From positions 1,013,654-1,077,653 of the forward strand of contig NW_025064889.1 of assembly GCF_019112545.1 (NCBI RefSeq): a DNA stretch of 64,000 nt, read 5' to 3'. The stretch comes from Guyanagaster necrorhizus (Eukaryota > Basidiomycota > Agaricomycetes > Agaricales > Physalacriaceae). Positions 10,696 through 23,301 of the stretch are shown piece by piece. The notes beneath the pieces are model-generated. The model worked only from the letters and a program-made list of their open reading frames with translations. It was not told the DNA's origin and did no database searches. The translations under genes were made by a program, and so were the position numbers. Each line of letters begins with the position of its first letter. Position 1 is the first letter of the stretch.

Positions 10696-13303
10696 ATGGC
10701 CTTTTTTTCTCGCCCACAGTCGTCGTCGGCCATCAAGATTGTCAATCCCAACACCCAGGACGAATTGAGACCTCAGTCACGCAAGGGTCAGTCTGTTGAT
10801 GTGAGACTGAGCACCCACCGATCTGCTCTTCCTAGATTCGGTGCAACGACAATGTAGGAATATCATGATTTATGGGTAGGTGTCGTTGTTGCTGTTTTAT
10901 TGCTGTTCTTACCCTATCCAGCTCTTGTAAATACCAAGACAAAGGATGCACGTATTATCATCCACCTGTGAGTGGCACGCCTGCTTCATTAGCTGAATTA
11001 TCGACTTTTGATAGGCGCCGGACACACCCAAGCCTACGTATGTATCCCTGTTCTATGTAGATACGCGACAGTTCATCTCTTGATGCAGCGAGTCTCCTGC
11101 TATTGGTTCACTTACTGCGCAGGCAGTCAATGCTCCTGTATTTGTACCCAAGGCTGCTGCTGCCTCAGTTTCATTTCCACAGACTACATCGCCGCCGCCT
11201 CTATCGGCTTCGCGCCAGTCGTCTGTCGCATCGTGAGTCATTTCTTCTTCTATCACGCATCTCTGACATTGCCGAAGGCTCTCTCCCCCCTCTCCCACAC
11301 CACAGGCCGATTATCAAGATTTCCAGCCTCAGGATGCATACGACAATTACCCGTATAGTGGAGACTTGTCCACTGATAGTCTAACGAATCAGATGGCAGA
11401 TGTACGTCGCGCATGCTCTCTCACTGTACTCGCGCTGACTCCTGTCACAGCTTGACTCTCAGTTCTATGATGTTGGTGGAGTTGATGCTACTTACTATTC
11501 TGGTCCTCCCGACCTTTACATACGTGAACCAGTATGTGAGTTTTTTCCCAGGCTAGTTTTTTCGCTGATTAGGCTGTGTAGCTGAATTATCATCTCTATA
11601 CGAACGCTATTCCTCCTGCTTTTATTTCTGCCCATTCCGATAGTCATTTTGTTCCTTCATCCTCTGATCTCAGGCAAGTGCTACAGACCAGAAGCGAAAC
11701 TATACGCGGCGCTCCAGCGCCTGGTCTGAATTTGCCTGAGGAACTACAAGGTTATCACACTCTTGTTCCTCTCGAATCCAGTGCTGCCAATGAACGCCGC
11801 AAGTTTGGAAGTTGGTATTCCACTGTATACCGTGCTATCAACTCCGCAGAAGGCGCACCTTATACCTTGCGGAGAGTGGAGAGTGCGTGCTGTATGCTGG
11901 GGGCATAAGATTACATTCTCATCAACCTTCATAGATTACCGTCTGATGCACCAGTCCGCTTTCACCGCCATTGAGGCGTGGTCGCGTATTCGACATCCAA
12001 ACATCGTCCTCGTTCGAGAGGCATTCACAACGCGAGCTTTTGGCGATAATTCCCTTGTCGTAGCTTATGCATATCATGCTGGTGCGAGAACCCTCTACGA
12101 CACTCACTTTAAACCACAACCCCCGACCATCCAACCCTCCTTTATCCATAATCGCTCTCATATTCAACTTCAACCGACGACGATCCCAGAGCGAACGATC
12201 TGGTCATATATCATTCAGATCGCTTCTGCAATCAAGAAGGTGCATGAAGCAGGACTTGCGGTGCGAATGATCGATGTTTCCAAAATATTGCTCACAGGCA
12301 AGAATCGGTACCTGACACTCTTCATCTCGTATCTTTGTCAATTCTCATGCATATTTTTCAGCATTCGGATAAGCTCTTGCGGAATTGTCGATGTTCTGAT
12401 GTACGATGCCCAGCAGGACATACATATGTTACAACTCGAAGATCTGTCAATGTTTGGTCGACTCATCATCGCTCTCTGTTGTACAAATGCCTCGGCTGCG
12501 TCTGGGAGCAACTTTCAGAAGAGCCTTGAGATAATGGCGCAGGCATATAGTCCTGAGATTAAGAACGTGGCTTTGTTCTTGATCAGCAAGAATAACCCTC
12601 ATCGGGTACGTGTCTTCTCAGGTTTGGTATCGCATTGTTGATCATGTTTTAGAACATTGTCACATTCTTTGAGATCATCCATAACAAAGTCATTTCTGAC
12701 ATGGACGACGCCCTGGAGTAAGAATCGTATGAAATGATGTCCGTTTCATTGCTTATCCACTTTCAGAGCGACGGATCGGCTCGAGAACGAACTTATGGGT
12801 GAACTGGAAAATGCAAGGCTCGTACGATTGCTTTGCAAGTTTGGTTTCATCAACGAACGGCCTGAGTGAGCTCTCTCCCTGAATATAATACTCATCTCTG
12901 ACAACATTGACAGATTCGCCCGCGATCCTCGCTGGTCTGAAACGGGGGACCGCTATATCATCAAACTCTTTCGCGATTATGTATTCCACCAACTTGACGA
13001 GAACGGGAATCCTGTCACTAATCTGTCACATGTCTTGACTTGCTTGAACAAGGTGAATTGGGTCGCCTTTCCCTAAAATTTCGGTATTCACCTAAGCCTC
13101 CGTCTAGCTCGACGCAGGTTCGGAGGAAAAACTCATGCTGATTGCTCCAGACGAACAGAGTTGTTTGGTCGTCAGTTACAAGGAGATCAAATTGTGCGTC
13201 GAGGCGGCTTTCAGGTATGTGCCGTCGTAATATGTCATATATCTAACTAAAATGGGGTTCCAGCGATCTTGCTAGGGCTGGAAGTACCAGTTATAGAGTG
13301 TGA
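10696..13303 (+). CDS. PAN3: PAN2-PAN3 deadenylation complex subunit PAN3
   Basis: Regulatory subunit of the cytoplasmic PAN2-PAN3 poly(A) nuclease; it dimerises, binds ATP through a pseudokinase fold and recruits PAN2 and poly(A)-binding protein. The start [14 protein letters not shown] is followed by the N-terminal CCCH zinc finger [10 protein letters not shown]...KGCTYYH, assembled across an intron. A Pro/Ser-rich linker follows, with a stretch near [12 protein letters not shown]. The pseudokinase region includes [47 protein letters not shown] and [11 protein letters not shown]. The C-terminal coiled-coil/knob region includes [28 protein letters not shown], split here by an intron, then [14 protein letters not shown]. 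The chain ends [13 protein letters not shown] at 13301-13303. A 23-nt exon (11015-11037) lies after the zinc finger. Family recognition is strong. Confidence 0.93.
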
Positions 13304-13788
13304 TACCTGGTGGATTGGAACATTATCGGAATAAAATAGGTAGAATTAGAAAAAAGACTCGGAAAATAACAAAAAAATGCTTGCCTTGCTTCACTTGATT
13401 AGCATCGAAAAAGTCGTGGACGCTTGTATCATTGGCTAGATGGCAAGGCTTGTGGCCTTGGATTCTCTGATCCTTACCGGGACTTCTGATGAAATTGCAT
13501 ACCCTCAATCAATTTTAGTGGGCATCTTCAGCTACCAATTGAAGCTTCGTTGGAACGGCAAAATTCATGCCTCCGAGTCAAGGCAAGGCATGCCATGCAT
13601 ATCAACTTGGGAATTTTCCATCCCCAAGCGCCTGAAGAGGATCCACTTCCGGAAATACGAATTATCTCGTCCGACGAAGTATTAGTATACTCAGAAGCGA
13701 ACGTGACAATCTACCTTCCCGCACTCAGCTCCTTTAGATGTAGTCAGAGTTTAAAAGCTCTGACTTGCTCAAGCTGTAATCATCAACC
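13304..13788. other. Intergenic stretch, no supported gene
   Basis: Follows PAN3. Open frames around 13440-13790 have no recognisable motifs or splice chain. The right part would be the promoter of the small peptide at 13789. Confidence 0.5.
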
Positions 13789-13944
13789 ATGAACTTCAAA
13801 CTTAGCAATCTCGTCTCAATTTTGTTGGCTACCACCGCTTTATTGTGCGCCAACTGCAGAAGCCTACCTGAATCCCCAGGTGACAACTCACCATCACTGA
13901 CGCGGCACAGATCTGGACATTGGATGCAAGTCGGTAAAGAATAG
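13789..13944 (+). CDS. Possible small secreted peptide (51 aa)
   Basis: A short open frame with a classic signal-peptide shape: MNFKLSNL, a hydrophobic core VSILLATTALLCA, and an uncharged stretch suitable for cleavage before RSLPESPGD. The mature part would be about 27 residues, Ser/Pro/His-rich, ending GHWMQVGKE. It has no paired cysteines and no CaaX end, so it does not look like a hydrophobin or a pheromone precursor. It contains no intron. I do not recognise it. Its support is the signal-like start only, so it may not be a gene. Confidence 0.35.
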   Translation: MNFKLSNLVSILLATTALLCANCRSLPESPGDNSPSLTRHRSGHWMQVGKE

Positions 13945-14107
13945 CCCTCATAAGTAAGGCCAATAATCCTGTGCGCAAAGTGAAAACTCATAAACGCGGC
14001 TAACCCCAAGATTTCGATGATTGAAACGTCAATAATCGTTTGTTGGGCTATCTATTCTGTATAGCCTACATGTCATTAAGGAGAACATTCAACGAATGGA
14101 TGTCATA

Positions 14108-15057
14108 TCACCACCAGCTCCGTTTGCGTAGAGCCTCCGCCTCGAAATCCGAGTAGGGAAACCTCTGTATAGCAGCTGGGCCACCCTCTCTGCGCTCCCA
14201 CTCTTCATCATCAAGGTACCGCGAAATAGCGCGCGCTTCTACAGTGGGCGCAGGTTGTTTCGATTTAGAATCCGAGTCTATTTCACCTGCGAGAGCAACG
14301 TAAGCTTTCGCTATCCTCCAATCGACTTCTTTCGTTAGTACCTGCAGCCGTTTTTCGGCGCGCTCTGTTTCTCGAGATGACTTTGGTTGAGAATCCGACA
14401 GTTTGAGCTTCGGAAGGGAAGAGGGAGGGAGGAGGAGAAATTCGCGGGTATGTAGAAGATGGGGTGTGATAAAGAGCGTGCTGGGTGGGAGGCTGTTCAG
14501 TCGGCAGAGTTCACGACCCTGTAATAGATGCTAGTGTTAGTTTTTTTTTAGACAGGGTGAATAATATCAGCACGCACGTCGACATCAAAACGCAGAGCAA
14601 TTCCTTGAAGGGTGTCTGTCCGTTTGATATAATATTTCGGAGGGCCCGAAATGGGCGATATCTCATCAGTAGAGGAAGCCTTATCAATATTGCTTTCAAC
14701 TAGAGCAGTCTCGATGTTGGTTACGGACAAAGATTCAGTATACGCTGGGGGAGGCATAGTCGTTGTATCGTCTTCATTGTCCTCATCATCGTCACCAACG
14801 ATGAACACATCTTCATCTCTGACGGCTCCATCCAAGTTTGTGGGAGTAAATTGGAGTCTGCTGCCTCCCATATGCGCACCAATGACGTCTACACCGCCGA
14901 GACAGGCAAGGCAAGGATTGTACCTGCTCAGCCGAGGATTCAGGGTAACGCATTTCGGACAGATAGGTTGTTGGCAGCATCGTGTAAGAAATAATTTGGA
15001 TTCTGAGAGCTTTTGGGGTGGAAGAGACGAAGAACAGGCAAGACAAAGGTCGGTCAT
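14108..15057 (-). CDS. Cysteine-rich zinc-ribbon-like and LysM-domain protein
   Basis: Two exons with one 59-nt intron (14519-14577). The N-terminus MTDLCLACSSSLPP begins a cysteine-rich module (CLAC, RCCQQPICPKC, CLAC) likely to bind zinc. An acidic linker (GDDDEDNEDD) follows, then a LysM domain (YYIKRTDTLQGIALRFDVDGRELCRLNSL) broken by the intron. A polar C-terminal part ends RKRSWW. There is no signal peptide, so the protein should be intracellular, unlike secreted chitin-binding LysM effectors. Conserved eukaryotic intracellular LysM proteins have no settled function. The start at 15057 was chosen because it opens directly on the first Cys pair; a longer upstream frame adds only poorly ordered sequence. 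Confidence 0.75.
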
Positions 15058-15301
15058 GGTGGGAGAAGGAAAGCGCGATTTCGGAGCCAGATTGATTGCC
15101 AACAAAATGACGTCAGCAAATATCCTTTCACTTTTGGGGCGGATACAAGTTCTGGATACAGACATGAAGGCGAAAGCATGGAAAAACTGTAGTCCCAAGC
15201 TTGAACTACGACGGATGAAAAGACAACATCCATAACAAAACAACCCAAGAAAGCAAGAAAAATGGTGCCACAATAAATAAGTAGTGATAAGTCACTGACT
15301 G

Positions 15302-17798
15302 CTATGAAACGCTGACTGAACTCTCCAAGCCCGCCTTGCTGACCCTCCGCATTGGTTGAAGCGTGTTCTCATCCACCGGCGCTCGTCTCGCATGCCGATA
15401 CCGGCCCGTCGCGTCCTTGATCTCCACCTCCTGTCCAGAGTCACCCATTACCCGCATCTCCATCCCGCCTGCGCTCAATGGCCCGGGCTCCCCGCTCAGC
15501 AACGCAGGCGGTAAGCTCTCCCTCACATGTCCGCCCCGTCGGTTCCCAGCAGCCACCGCGTAGTTCACGTGTCCCCCGCCCCCGCCTCCATCCCCATCGC
15601 TCCCGTCCACATTGACCGATGGCGGCTGTACGCCCACCGACTTGCCTCCCAGCTCTTCTTCCTCAAACGACATTAATTCAGAGACGAATCCAATGTTGGG
15701 AGAGATCCCTTTCCGTCTCTCGAGCACAAACGAATACGCTCGCGATAGTGTCCAGTGGTTTGCATGTATCAGGTACGCCATGACGGCAGTTACTGACCGA
15801 GACTTGCCAGCTTTACAGTGCACATACGTTGGTGACGAATGAAGTCTGGCGTCATCTATCGCTACCCCGTTAACACCACCGACACATCAATCAGAAAAGC
15901 GTACGGCACTCACCCAGAATTTCACAAACCTCCCTAACACCCTGGGCAATATTCTCCTCCTCAACGGTATCCCTCATCGGAATTTTGAAATATCTGTCGA
16001 ACTCGTTCTTCAGATGCAGTCCGTGATCATCAGCATCGCACTCGGCTGCGATGTTCAGAATCCTCTGTACCCCGAGGTCCCTCAGCTCCTTTACATGATC
16101 AGGCGATGTCAGCTCCGGTCCCAAGTACAAAAAATTGGGTAATATCGTCGACACGGTGAATGGTGGGAACGGTTCTTCAGTAGTAGGTGGCTGGTCGTCC
16201 GGACGTGCAGTATGTGGCGAAGGGGGCATGTAGAACCCTTTTGGTGTGCCTGGTGTGTGTGGTGGAGTGAAATATGCCGAGAAAATTTCAGTTGACGACA
16301 GAGGCGATGCAGGAGACGTCACCCAATGGGCTGAGACAGGTGGGGTATGGTTTGAATGCGCAAGATTTAGGTGTGAAGGCGATGGAGGATATAGGGAAGT
16401 TGGTGGGACAGAGAGTGTGGCAGACTTTATGGGCACTGTGCGTACATGCAGCTTAGGCAAGGACAAATTGAGCCGTTCAGCAGATTTTGTATCGATACGG
16501 CGAAGATTGGGCACGCTGGGCCGTCGAGGTGGAGGTGGCCGACGAAAAGCAGCTTGTGAAGGAGGCGGTGACGGGGAGGCGTCTATGACATTCACATTGG
16601 ACGCCTTGTAATTGGACGCCATAGGCATGAGAGGCAGGGGAGAGCATGGTGGAGCTGCCAGAGTTGACGACATGGAAGAAAAATTCTGGTTAATCTCGAG
16701 CGAAGACTTTGTGTAAAAAGGTTTGTTTGTAACAAGCTGAAACAAACCCCCGCCTTTTGACCCTGTCTTAGCCGGTTCGTCCCCGAAGTCCAAGCCGCCA
16801 CCTGAGACGATAAGCGTTTCAAGATCGGGGTGGTGTCCTGCGGATGAGATACCGCCAATGAGATAATCAACATTTCCGTAGCTTAGCAGTGGCTGTATCA
16901 CAGAAAGCAGTGCCCAGGCTGTGATGGCCATATTCTCTCTGTCTTTCTCATCCATCTCGTCGTCGTACACGACCACATCCCCGTCCCAAGATCCTCCAGG
17001 CCGCATCAGCTCGTCCCAGGCCTCTTTGCCCTCCTCCGTGGTGATAAACTGGCGCAGCGAATCTAGGGACTGGAATCCTCCACCAGGTTTGCGACATCGT
17101 TTCAGAATGAGCGACGGAATTGCAACATTGATACTATGCTTGATATGGAACGACAGGTGTACGGCGGGCGGCCGAGTGTCGACGAGAAGGGGCCGTGTTG
17201 GGGCTGTCAGCCGCTCGTATAGGCAGCCGGGGTCGACAGAGCGACTCTGACGCTGTTGCGGAGACGGAGAACGGGGTAGAGACGACGAGTCTGAGGCACT
17301 CGAGCCAACCCAGCGAGCACTTGACGGTGAGTCTCGTGCATCTGATGTTGGTGTAAAGTACGACGAAGCCGTACTGGATGCTGGACTGGCGACCTCCTCC
17401 CACACGGACTGAGGCGAGAAGGATCCGAATGAAGAACGCATCTTGGCGCTGTTGAGAGAAGCATGCGAACGAATAGGTCGCAGACGGAGGTTCTTCTGTA
17501 CACTCTTTCGTAGTTGTTCGAGAGCCGCGAATCCCTGATTTATGTCGTCAGAGGCGGCATCCTCATCTGATGAAAAGAAATTGAGCATTGGTGCCATGGG
17601 AGACGTTGAAGGCGAAGAATCGCCCGAGTCGAGTTTGAGAATGTCGTCGTCGTCGTCGTCGGAGAGCTCGGTGGGAGAGTCGGCCTCGATCTGTATCGAA
17701 GAAACGGGTTTTCTTTCATTTGCAAAGGTAAGATTTGGCGGCCTGAGTCGTTTCGGCAAGTTGAACGAAAAGTCAAGGGTATTCTGGGGTAACGACAT
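15302..17798 (-). CDS. Dual-specificity MAP kinase phosphatase with rhodanese-like domain
   Basis: Predicted to dephosphorylate Tyr and Thr in MAP kinases. Start MSLPQNTLDFSF at 17798 is preferred; an in-frame ATG 45 nt upstream would add a hydrophobic leader. The Ser-rich N-terminus contains an acidic run. A rhodanese-like segment follows (GCLYERLTAP, LLVDTRPPAVHLSFHIKHSINVAIPS), as in MAP-kinase-binding domains. A Pro/Ser linker leads to the catalytic domain (STILPNFLYLGPELTS, LGVQRILNIAAEC, IPMRDTVEEE). A 52-nt intron (15862-15913) lies just before the signature HCKAGKSRS, which has the catalytic Cys and Arg. The domain continues with AYLIHANHWTLSRAYSFV. A Gly-rich tail ends at 15302. Architecture matches yeast Msg5-type phosphatases. 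Confidence 0.88.
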
Positions 17799-20700
17799 GG
17801 TGGTCAATGTCAAAGTCACGATTACCGAGGCTGCGATGATCACATCATTTGGCGGTGATTATTTTGTAAAAAGACGGCTATCCTCGTCCACGGACACGAC
17901 GTTTGTATCCCACCAATGGTCTCCGGCTGCTCTTTCGCGAAAGCTACGCAGAAACATTGCTGTTATCGTCCATGACGATGGCGTGCAATTTGACCGCCGG
18001 TCGCTAGGCGTAATCCTTGCGATGAAACAATGATGTCATTATCTTGTACTATCTTCCCACGCCGGTCCGACTTTCCCCGGTGCACGCTGGAAAAAAAACA
18101 AAAAAAAAGTCAGTGACAATGTGCCATGACTGTCATCTGCTAATTAAGTAGAATTGGTACGCCCACTTTGTTGTGATGTCGACAAGAACATCATTATTTA
18201 CCATGCGACAACGAACAGCGGCGCGAACTCAGTCCCAGCAGACGGCAAAGTGCCTTGATCCAGGTCCGTATGCTGTACTCTCTCACAAGTCTCTTACAGC
18301 CATCCAGCATTGACGCATCCATCCGTACAAGAACATCAAATTGCTTCGTAGGCATGCTGCGGTTTCAATAAGAGAAGACGTTTGATTTATAAACGTGGAA
18401 CATATGGTGCTATGTATATGTGAACCGAAACTGACTGCGGGATCCTTTGAGGGCAACGAGCCGACTGAAGATGATCTTGCAATGATCGTCCTTGGTCTCC
18501 ATATATACCTTAACGATGGATACTGGGGTGGAACACCCGCTCTTCCTCTCTAGTCCATTGAATTGAATATCAAGTATCCTTACCGTACGACAGTCGCAAT
18601 GACTACTGTGTTTAATGTGTCCATAGCCGTCTTGACCCTTATTTCATTCCCTCTGTCATCCAAATTCCAGACCGGATCTTTAGGGGAAATTCAAGTGCAA
18701 AGGTAACATTCACAGGCACCGAGACGCGCTTGCGCGGATCCATCATCGATCTCTTAGCTGTTCCTGGTCGCCGGGCTTCATGTTACTTAGCGGGGACGAC
18801 TCGGAGCCAGTGTTTTGAACATACAGAAATCATTCCATCATACACCGACGGGGCTGGCACGAGGTAGAGGCTTGTTTGCAGTAGCGGCGATCGTAAGCTC
18901 GAGGACAACAAGAAATGGCATTGGTTTGAATTTTGTCTGTGGATGTACCACGTTGGCCCAAACGACACGAAAAATAAGTGAAAGACATCACAGGACCCCA
19001 GAAATTAATAAACGATGCAGCCCTCCGCCATTGACAGACCATGTAGGTGAGTCAGTGGGGGAACTGTACAGAAGAAGGTTAGAGCACATAAAAAAGCCAA
19101 CGTTTGAAGTTTTATAAAGGACGAGATGAATATTGGCATTGATAATAGCCCGCAGCTGGTCGTTCACTAAGATCATACACGTGAGTGAGGCGTTTATCCA
19201 AGTCAGCGAAGAGGTAGAAGGCGAAACTTGAGGCACCAAGACAAGTTGAAATGACATCATTGAACAGACTAGCCAAAGCATGATAAAGCTGAGAACATGC
19301 TTCGATGTCGCTCGGACTGAGCAAGTATAAAACTGATGATGATGGTCGGTTTCGTCCCTAGCTATCTTTGGAATATGATTCTTGAAACCAGGCAAATAGT
19401 ACGTGTGGTGCGAGCGTGGTGGCGCAAATTCCATCTGACACTACAAATGAGCACCAGATGGATGATTCTCATCATGCTAGTGTTCACGAAGAAAGGAAAT
19501 CATGATACTGAAGGACTCACCATATGAAGGATCCCCAGCCAAGATAAGCTAGAACAGAACCGGTATATCAGAGACAGCGAGTTGTGGCGAAGAGAAGAAC
19601 GTGACGTTGAAGATATCGAGAATTCTCAGTCTGGTGGGAGGAACCTATATTGAGCACCGATTGACACTGATAAACTGAGTGAACCTGTCAGGACCGCATC
19701 ACAGGGATACAGAAGGTTGCTTCACAGAGCGGCCTAAAAGTTTGATCGTAATGAGAAATTCCAAGGTCAACCACTTAGTAAGATAGCCTACACGGTTTAC
19801 TACCGCATTGATTAAATCCCGCTTGGCGTGGTATTAACACTTCCAACGTGACGGCGGCTATCAGTATGCTGTGCTTTCAAATATATCAGGCGCACGAGCT
19901 TACCTCTGAAACGCCCACGAAAGACGCCGGAGCTTGTCGTGGTCAATGGAAGAACTTCAAGAAGCCACCAATAATTTTAGACGTCATCAGTCATCAGTGA
20001 CTATTGCATGATGAACGTCCAAGAACTTACCTATGCTCGAACGTTCCACCGCAAAACACTGATGTGGCCCTGGGAGGTAAAAGGCCGAGAAGCAAGGAGT
20101 GCAGCTTGAGAGATTTATCACCTCTGAGCCTAACAGTCGTTTGATAAGTTCGAGTAAACTACAGCACTGTAAACACCGACATCTCGGCGCCCACAACTTG
20201 AACGCCGGCACAGCAACACTAGCGCCGATGACAACCAAAAGATGAAAGATTACGAAGATCGCGTATCGTGGCGCTTCGTCATTCTCGCTCCAATCTAGTA
20301 AGCTGACGTGGTATGACTCTCTAGACAATCGCTTGAGCATTCCGCAAATGAATCAAACTCCAAAAGGCATGTCGGAATAGAATATTCCAAAGGACTGATG
20401 CTATTTTGCACCCAATCATCGCCAGGCACCAAGGGGTTAGGGAGAACGCAACACATCACCGCCAGGTCATTGTCTTGATCTCGGGCAATGGAACTGAGGG
20501 CGCACGAACCGTGGGGGAGTGGCGAAAGAGCTGTCGACTCGGATCGCCAAGGATTGAGTCCAAGAGATTGCCGGAACTCGTATGATAAGAACTAGCCATG
20601 GACGAGCGCGTTAAGATCTACGTCCACAGAGCGTTTTCTCGAACCCAACTGGCGAAGAAGTAGCATCGATGACAGCGCACTTGACCATTGGGGAAAGCGG

Positions 20701-23301
20701 AGAAAGAGCGTCGACTAAGGATGAGATCGCCAAGGGTGATCTAGTACAGGTAACTAAAGGCTGAGACGAAGAAAATCCACGTCGTCAGAGAAATCGTCGT
20801 GACCCGTACTTGGCCGTAGGACCGCAAAGCTTTGCCCATGGCAATCTGGTCCTGTGGAACATTCAACCAAACTCATCCAATGAATTTATCAAATGATATT
20901 ATTCCATGAGCATGCAGATGAAGGGCGAACCAAGGTGATGGCCATGTAGGAAACTCGGTAATGGAAGAGAATACTGTGCCCTTTCACAGACGCACCAACA
21001 GCACATCACGTTGGATCGGATCAAAAAGGAGATCGCTAAAGACTGGCTTCGCTATATAAGTGAATGGTGCTTGACGACCGCTGCTCGAAGGGCGTCAACA
21101 AGGCAGCAGATGAAGGTCTGGGCCTCAGAGAGTCAAGTTCAGAGAAGCGCTGTATGTCACCCGCAGTACCAAGCAAAGATAGCCATGGGTTCGTTCACTG
21201 ACGGACTGTAAGCGCATAATGACCTCGCCTTGGGACTTGGGGAGAATCGCTCCCGGACGAACGAGCGCAAACCTTTCTGTCAGCTGAGGCCTTCACCGCA
21301 GGGAACTGCATGCCAATCAAAGATTGGTCTTGGTTTGTGCGTGGACGGAGCTTTCCAAACGGGCTCTCATAGAATTGAGAAGAAGAGTCAAGGAATGAAT
21401 GGCATTCGGGTATTGCCATGATGTGAAGCTGAAGCGCATGAGAAGATCAGTACACCTAATCAGTGTTCTCCAAATGTCAAGTCAAATGAGCCTTCGGTCC
21501 GATGTGATCGTGACCACTGTGTTGCGATGTCAAGCGCAAAGCTCAACGAACAAGTAGACTGGGAGGTGATTGCCTTTTCGGTAAGACTCGTATTAAAAGT
21601 CCGACGGTCGGTCTAAGGACTAGGAAGATAGCTGCTGGGCAGTGCTCCGGCCAAACAGTCATCATTCAGGAGTGCACTGGGCCCAGGAATAGCCGAGTGT
21701 GCCAGCAATCTCATCGCGGCCTCGAGGTCACCCCAGAAAACATGTGTCAGGACCATTTCATTGAGAGAATAATGTCTTGCTGGAGTTTCCCCACGATTTT
21801 CACGATCTTCATAGTACCTAGGCGAAAGAATTAGATATACGAACGATCTCGGGAGGTCGGGTGATCTCACCGACACTATTGGCTCTCTTCTCTCCAAAGG
21901 AGATACTTTTGCGTCATACCAAGTCGCGTCCCTGTGCCACGCCTCCAATATGTCCTGGCCTCGGACATCATATCTGGTGGCCTCACCAGGGGCGTCCAGA
22001 TCCCCCCTGCACCTCGTTGCCTCGCAGACTGGTCTGGTCGTACGATGCTAAACTATATGCAGGCGAATCACGCGTCTCCCACCTTCGAATTCACCCACCT
22101 CGGCCAAGGGAAGAAGAGCAGGACGTGAAAGCACCAAGAGCCGTGATTCGCGAGTTCCGAGTATATAGGACCAGTAGGTCCACGGGGCTAAAATCGATAA
22201 GAGTTGAAATTTCAAGTGTTGAAACGTTGGGTCCGAGCTGACGCGATTCGATAAGTTATCCCAGAGGTGGAATACTCCATTCGGGAAACTCCGAGCTCGG
22301 TGGACACATGAACGTGGTACGTCAATTGATACCGTACCAACATATGGACGACACCGTAAGGAGACGAAAGCGTCGGGTATCGGACTAGAATAGAATCATT
22401 TTGTTGGACGCACGAGGGTGGCGTGGCGTCGCGGTAGACTGAAAAAGAAGATGGACTGATGATATAGTTGGTGGATGAATACACCGCAACCCAATACTAT
22501 ACGCCGATCACGCAGAAAGACAAAGCGCCCAAGAATAAGGAGGATTATGTATACGAGTCGAGAGCAAAGGGGGGTAAAGATTGGGAACCGAAACATTGGA
22601 CAGGTCGGTGGGTTGAGATGGGATGAAATCACAAGGGCATACAGACAGACGTTGAAGTGGTGGAGACAAGCAGCTGGGATTGCAACTCCGGTGTAACGTG
22701 AACTGCTGCGATAAGAGAAGGGTGAGAGTAAGGCACGAGAAGAAACGCGGGATGCTAAGTATAAAACATTCGGATGTAGAACAGATCCAGAAGAGACGGC
22801 GAAGACCAGGCCCAGACACGAACCGTAATGAAAGGCTGAAAGGAAAGGAAAGTCGAGCACGGTTGACTTTGGACACCGTGAAGCAGTACGGATCACGTTT
22901 CAGCCATGGACAATGGCAAGTCGGACCGAGTCGTAGAATGCAAAAAAAGACAGGTGATATTTACCGTTGTGGGTGCACCCAATTATTTAATTATTGAGTA
23001 TAAGTATAATATTCCGTAGCACAGCGTGGGTGAAGTGGGCGAGGCTTGGCACGAAGCAGTGGCACTACATACTGAATTGTCAAGAGGGATTTACGCCGGC
23101 AACGCAAGTATTGATTGTTCCGATTCGAAGGCGGAGTTTCAAAAAAAAGTGACGAGTCACAGTTATTATACGGTGACCTACCTAGTCACGGCCACAACAG
23201 AACCAACGACAAACACCATCGCCTTTAATAAACGACCACATTCTCACTCGCCATGATGAATTCTACCTGCTAACACAGAGCTCTATTTCCCGCTCGCTGC
23301 C
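17799..23301. other. Gene-poor region, no supported gene
   Basis: About 5.5 kb. Its left edge is the phosphatase promoter. Open frames on both strands stay below about 170 codons, and none forms a convincing exon chain. A minus-strand hydrophobic patch near 18.8-20.3 kb might be a decayed membrane-protein gene, but the frames are broken and I could not assemble it. Imperfect direct repeats lie at 20.5-20.7 kb. The region may hold degraded mobile DNA or lineage-specific genes that need transcript data. Confidence 0.5.
20499..20740. repeat. Imperfect direct repeat, two units about 175 nt apart
   Basis: Segments near 20499-20557 and 20675-20740 share a diverged block with the order GCGCAC, GACC/AACC, TGGGG, AAAGAGC, GTCGACT, GGAT, CGCCAAGG. 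Similarity was judged by eye. Confidence 0.35.

Noticed and set aside
14651..15235. Long plus-strand frame over the LysM gene
   Set aside because: Antisense shadow of a conserved gene; low-complexity Ser run mirrors the acidic linker.
17640..17680. Trinucleotide (TCG) run as a regulatory microsatellite
   Set aside because: It encodes the acidic run of the phosphatase and is explained by coding sequence.
22396..22896. 166-codon minus-strand open frame
   Set aside because: Ser/Leu/Arg-rich composition without motifs; looks like a chance frame.
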